From contig NC_134679.1 of assembly GCF_024713945.1 (NCBI RefSeq), positions 3,787,001 through 3,851,000 of the forward strand: a stretch of 64,000 bases of DNA, in the 5' to 3' direction. Made by a program: the position numbers and the translations under genes. This document shows, one piece after another, positions 60,198-64,000 of the stretch. The notes under the pieces are model-generated. The model was not told where the DNA came from. It made no database searches and saw only the letters and a list, made by a program, of their open reading frames with translations. The number at the start of each line of letters is the position of its first letter. Position 1 is the first letter of the stretch. Source of the stretch: Dermatophagoides farinae. Lineage: Eukaryota; Arthropoda; Arachnida; Sarcoptiformes; Pyroglyphidae.

Positions 60198-62295
60198 TTG
60201 TCGATTTATTTTAAAATTCTATAAAAGGACACGATAGAATTAAAGCACACACGCACGCATTAACAAATGGCTCACACATTTTACTTGTTTCTTATAAAGG
60301 CCATGATTGTTCGGCTAATCTATAACAAAATTAAATTATAATCCAACAATTTCAGCTGTTAGCAAACTAATTGATTGATTCCGTTGTTATTTTTGATTTT
60401 ACACGTTCCAAATATACACTGTGTGCCATTGTGCGGTTTTGCCATTTAGAATCTTGTCCCAACTTATTCTATTTGGTTGTCAAGATGAAACTTTTTTTCA
60501 TTAACGATATACATGGCTTGACAGACAAGAAATTTTATTCAAGTAAACATACCAAGTTGTCTACTCCTGATTTCCGAACCGTCAGTGACTGATTGCTTGA
60601 TTCGATTTGGTTCCTGTCGATTTTCTGGTCTTGAGCTAGAATATTTAAAGAGGATTACATAAGCTGTTTATTGTTATATTTACCGAGAAATTCAATTTTC
60701 AATGTAACTAAACACAATTTTGCCCAAACTTTGGCGATTTAAAAGTTGAAAACAATCCATCAGCTGAATTTGTGAGAGTATGATCTTTGTGAATTATAAT
60801 GAGTTTGACATTTTGTTGGCTGATTTTTGTTGTTCCCATTGGACGATGACTCGAATGAATTGTGCTTATCAACATAGTATTTTTTCACTCCAGATTTGTT
60901 TGTGCCTCAAGTATCACGATTTTAACCATGTTTCAATGAATACAGGATTTTTTTTTAGAACAGATCTATCATTTTTCGAACGGGTTTCCTGAGAGATGCA
61001 TGTACATGAATCAAATGAAAGTGTACAAAACAGATCCATGAACGTCAACTGCAACCAAAAGAGTTGTCAAATTCTAACAGTTGAACAATGTACAGAAAAT
61101 ATCATGATCCGATTATATTCCGGGAATTATGAGCTCGTACATTCATCTATACAAGATAAGCTTAAATCATCTAACCATGTGTGATCGATGTGAGAATTAG
61201 TGCCAAAAATGTAATTATTATTTATCTCGATTTATTGTAATGTAAATTATTCATTGAAAAAAAAAAAAATTGTGGCCAATTGAATTAGCATTGTTAATTC
61301 TTTATCTAATAAAAATGAATCTGTAGTTATAATCAAATATTTCATTTTATTCATTTTATTTATTGACAATAGTTCAATATGATCAAATTATCAAGGTTAT
61401 TGCATCGATTGGAATGATAGATGTTTTATTGGGAATTCATTCATACAACTTGCATCCAAAATTTTTTTTTATATTGTATGTACTTTCCAATGTTTCTGCT
61501 CATTGGCTCTGATGCACATGATAAATAGCAGAATCATTACTCTATAGAACGCACGAATCGATAAAAAAAACAAAGAGCAGGCAGCCATATTGTGCATAGG
61601 TGTCCAATTATATACTCAAGCTATGAATACGATTGTCAATTGAACATCAATGCATTCCAATTTGATCATAATGGTCAGATAACTTGTTAGTTAATGAATG
61701 AATCAATCCTTTTGTATCCAATAAAATTAAAAAAAAACGTTCAATTGTATCAAGCTTGTACATTGCATAATTACAGCTGTACACATGCATATAGTGATAA
61801 TTAATTTTCGTTTCAAGCTCAAATGTTTATTGATTATGATGGACTGAATGTTGAACAAATGATTGTAAATAAATACATCAACATTGAGATTAATTTTAGA
61901 TTCGAGTATGTCGTATGTATGTCGAGAATAGCATGTCATGTATATCCATTATTCTTGTGCCTGTTTTTTTTTTGTTTTGTTTTATTCATGAATAGCGCAA
62001 GCGAAACTTTCATTTTTGCAAGTCTTATATAGACAAACTAGCCTGCTAACCACATTCCTTTCTGTTTGGACCTCTACTATTATGAACGAACCTTTCCGAT
62101 TCGATGACAATGTTCAAACAAAAAAACAATCGAGGAACTACCAAACAAATAATAGTGTATCTAAACCAGTGACAATCCAGAATTCATGCACAACAGTCAT
62201 ACACTTAATCATAGAATGATTATTGCATTTTCAAAATCGATTGTGATAGTTTCATCGTCATTTTGTGAATATCAAATTCAAACTTATTTTACTCT
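60198..62295. other. Intergenic region between divergent genes
   Basis: This stretch of about 2.1 kb lies between the start of the minus-strand tail-anchored gene and the start of the plus-strand gene at 62296. It is AT-rich and has only short unsupported frames. It should carry the promoters of both genes, but I can assign no specific element. Confidence 0.55.
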
Positions 62296-63822
62296 ATGAT
62301 TCGAACAATACAATCAATTTTATCTATGAATCCATACATACATTCTTCATTGATTCCAGAATCAAATATTGGCCAACATCTTCAAGATCTTTCCGATGTA
62401 TCAATTCAAGACAATGAACATCGGATATTGCCTATTATTAAACAGATTAGAAGGCCATCAACGTCGTGTCATCGACAATTACCATCATTACCTCATCACT
62501 ATCATCATCATCAACGATCAACACCAACTCCGTCGCCACCGACATTGATGGTAACCAATAGTGGATGTATGGTCGACAATCTTTGCGGTGTCACATCATC
62601 AATGGCAATGATGACTGAGAGGCCTACAATTGCAGTCGATTCTCAAGATATGGATCCTTATTTGAATGATAATGACAACTATTATCAATGTTATGAACAA
62701 AAACTTGGTCTTTCATATTTTCGCCAAAGGTAGGTCCTAAGATAAATTTGACTGTTTGTGAATCAATTTTCAAAGCATCGTAATTCACAGGGCATCATTC
62801 AATAGTGATCAATGTCTAATGATGATACCTTTCGATCAACGGAATGTTTCACCCGATGGATCAGATGAATTAATCGTTGTTCCACGACGACATAGTAGTG
62901 CAATGACAACTGTTTCAACATCACCGTTTCGTATATCTAATCGTATACATTGTACCAGAGATCTATCACCACGATCAAAGACCAATAATAATAATAATAA
63001 TAAACATAGTCTTTCTCTGAATGATGTTGGTATCCATCGTCGACCAAGTATGCCATCAACGTTTCATATCCTCCCGGTAAGTTTCCCTTAAAACGTTTTT
63101 CTCTGAACAAAATTCAATTTATTTTTTTTTGATTCAATTGAAACATTTTTACAATGAAAAAAAAATTCAAAATTTTATTCTATTTGCTTGTCAATTCATC
63201 AATAGACGTGCTTTGTTTTATAAATGTGTAAACTATTTTCAAAAAAATGTTGGCATTTGGTTTGTGTTGACATTTAAAACAAAAAAAAAAACAGCATAGA
63301 ATTTTCCAAATAAAATATTTCAAATATGGATTCTATGGATATTTTTCCATGTACCTTCAATGTCGGCCTTGACATATGATTCTGATTATCATTTATGATT
63401 ATTACATCATTTTATATGGAGCCAGATCAGTAATCTAATTTTTTTTATCGTCATAAATCAATGAAAGATAAGCCAAGTGATAAAAATTGCTTCTTGATTC
63501 AATAACATTAATAATTAATAATTATTAATAATAATATTAATTCATATAACCAATTTGGCTAACTGGATTTTTATTTTGCTTACACTGGTATTTTGATTGT
63601 TTTATTGATCCAATGTTTTTGTTTGTGTAATGGTTTATTTCCTGTCAAACCAATGTTGATTGTAAAGGGTGATTAAATATCACAATTGTTGTCCTCTGAT
63701 CCAGCAAAGCGTATAAATACTGAATTTGGTCTAATATTTGTCATAACTATGCACAGGTAATTACGGAGCCATCATCATCATTGCCATCATGGCGTCAATT
63801 TTTCTCTCAACATTGCATCTAG
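62296..63822 (+). CDS. Unrecognised Ser/Thr-rich protein, possibly the N-terminal part of a longer gene
   Basis: I do not recognise this gene. Three putative exons, 62296-62729, 62791-63076 and 63757-63822, are joined by good splice sites in frame and end at a TAG, giving about 261 residues. The sequence is low in complexity: a His run (HHYHHHQRS), Pro/Ser/Thr stretches, an Asn tract and basic motifs that look like kinase sites (RRHSS, HRRPSMPS). The last exon adds VITEPSSSLPSWRQFF. There is no signal peptide or membrane segment. The third exon is short, so an alternative is that it continues by splicing into exons beyond the window. The first Met is taken as the start because the frame is closed upstream. 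Confidence in the first two exons is higher than in the last. Confidence 0.55.
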
Positions 63823-64000
63823 TCATAGTCAATTCGAATAGACTCGACTCGTTTTTTATTTCTCTCTTTTTTTTCATTTCTTACTTTCGATAATGATGAG
63901 ACTAGTTTGAATTCTCTTTCTTTCTCTTTCTCTTTCGTTTTTTTTGTTTGCTTGGTTGATCAATTATTATATTTTGTCGAGTCAATTTTGTCATTTGCCT

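Overview
The window is AT-rich nuclear DNA from an animal, most probably an arthropod and quite possibly an astigmatid (dust or scab type) mite. The arthropod assignment rests on very short introns (mostly 52 to 70 nt), abundant CA/TG, ATC and poly-T microsatellites, a short run of the arthropod telomere motif TTAGG, and protein sequences closest to fly and vertebrate orthologues. The mite assignment is an inference from overall style and is not proven by the sequence.

Layout. (1) 1-6089: no coding sequence seen, probably upstream intron of syndecan. (2) 6090-7257: the 3' part of a syndecan gene (+). (3) 8662-12156: a complete BAG6/Scythe gene of 7 exons (+). (4) 12157-22485: about 10 kb without genes, holding a 137-bp pogo/Tigger-like MITE. 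(5) 22486-42068: a complete slit gene (+) of 23 coding exons, about 1518 residues, with four LRR domains, EGF repeats, laminin G and a C-terminal cystine knot. Its third intron carries two single-exon genes on the same strand: a His/Gly-rich protein (30492-30872) and a four-repeat protein of no recognised family (31591-32610). (6) 42696-44628: a GMC oxidoreductase (+) with an intron built of telomere-like repeats. (7) 44862-50405: IFT139/TTC21B (+), 24 exons, preceded by a palindromic X-box. (8) Three minus-strand genes: a CERS1-type ceramide synthase (50680-52276), a two-module LRR protein (53180-55185) and a long tail-anchored coiled-coil protein (56602-60197). (9) 62296-63822: an unrecognised Ser-rich gene (+).

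How the genes relate. The clearest functional link is between syndecan and slit. In Drosophila, Syndecan is a heparan-sulfate co-receptor for Slit-Robo signalling, and here the two lie on the same strand about 15 kb apart with only BAG6 between them. IFT139 is a retrograde intraflagellar-transport subunit, and the X-box just upstream suggests RFX control in ciliated sensory neurons. The remaining genes (BAG6, ceramide synthase, GMC enzyme) are unrelated housekeeping or metabolic functions.

Exon boundaries were inferred by hand from splice consensus, reading frame and similarity to families recalled from knowledge. All multi-exon CDS totals come out divisible by three, but no transcript evidence was available.
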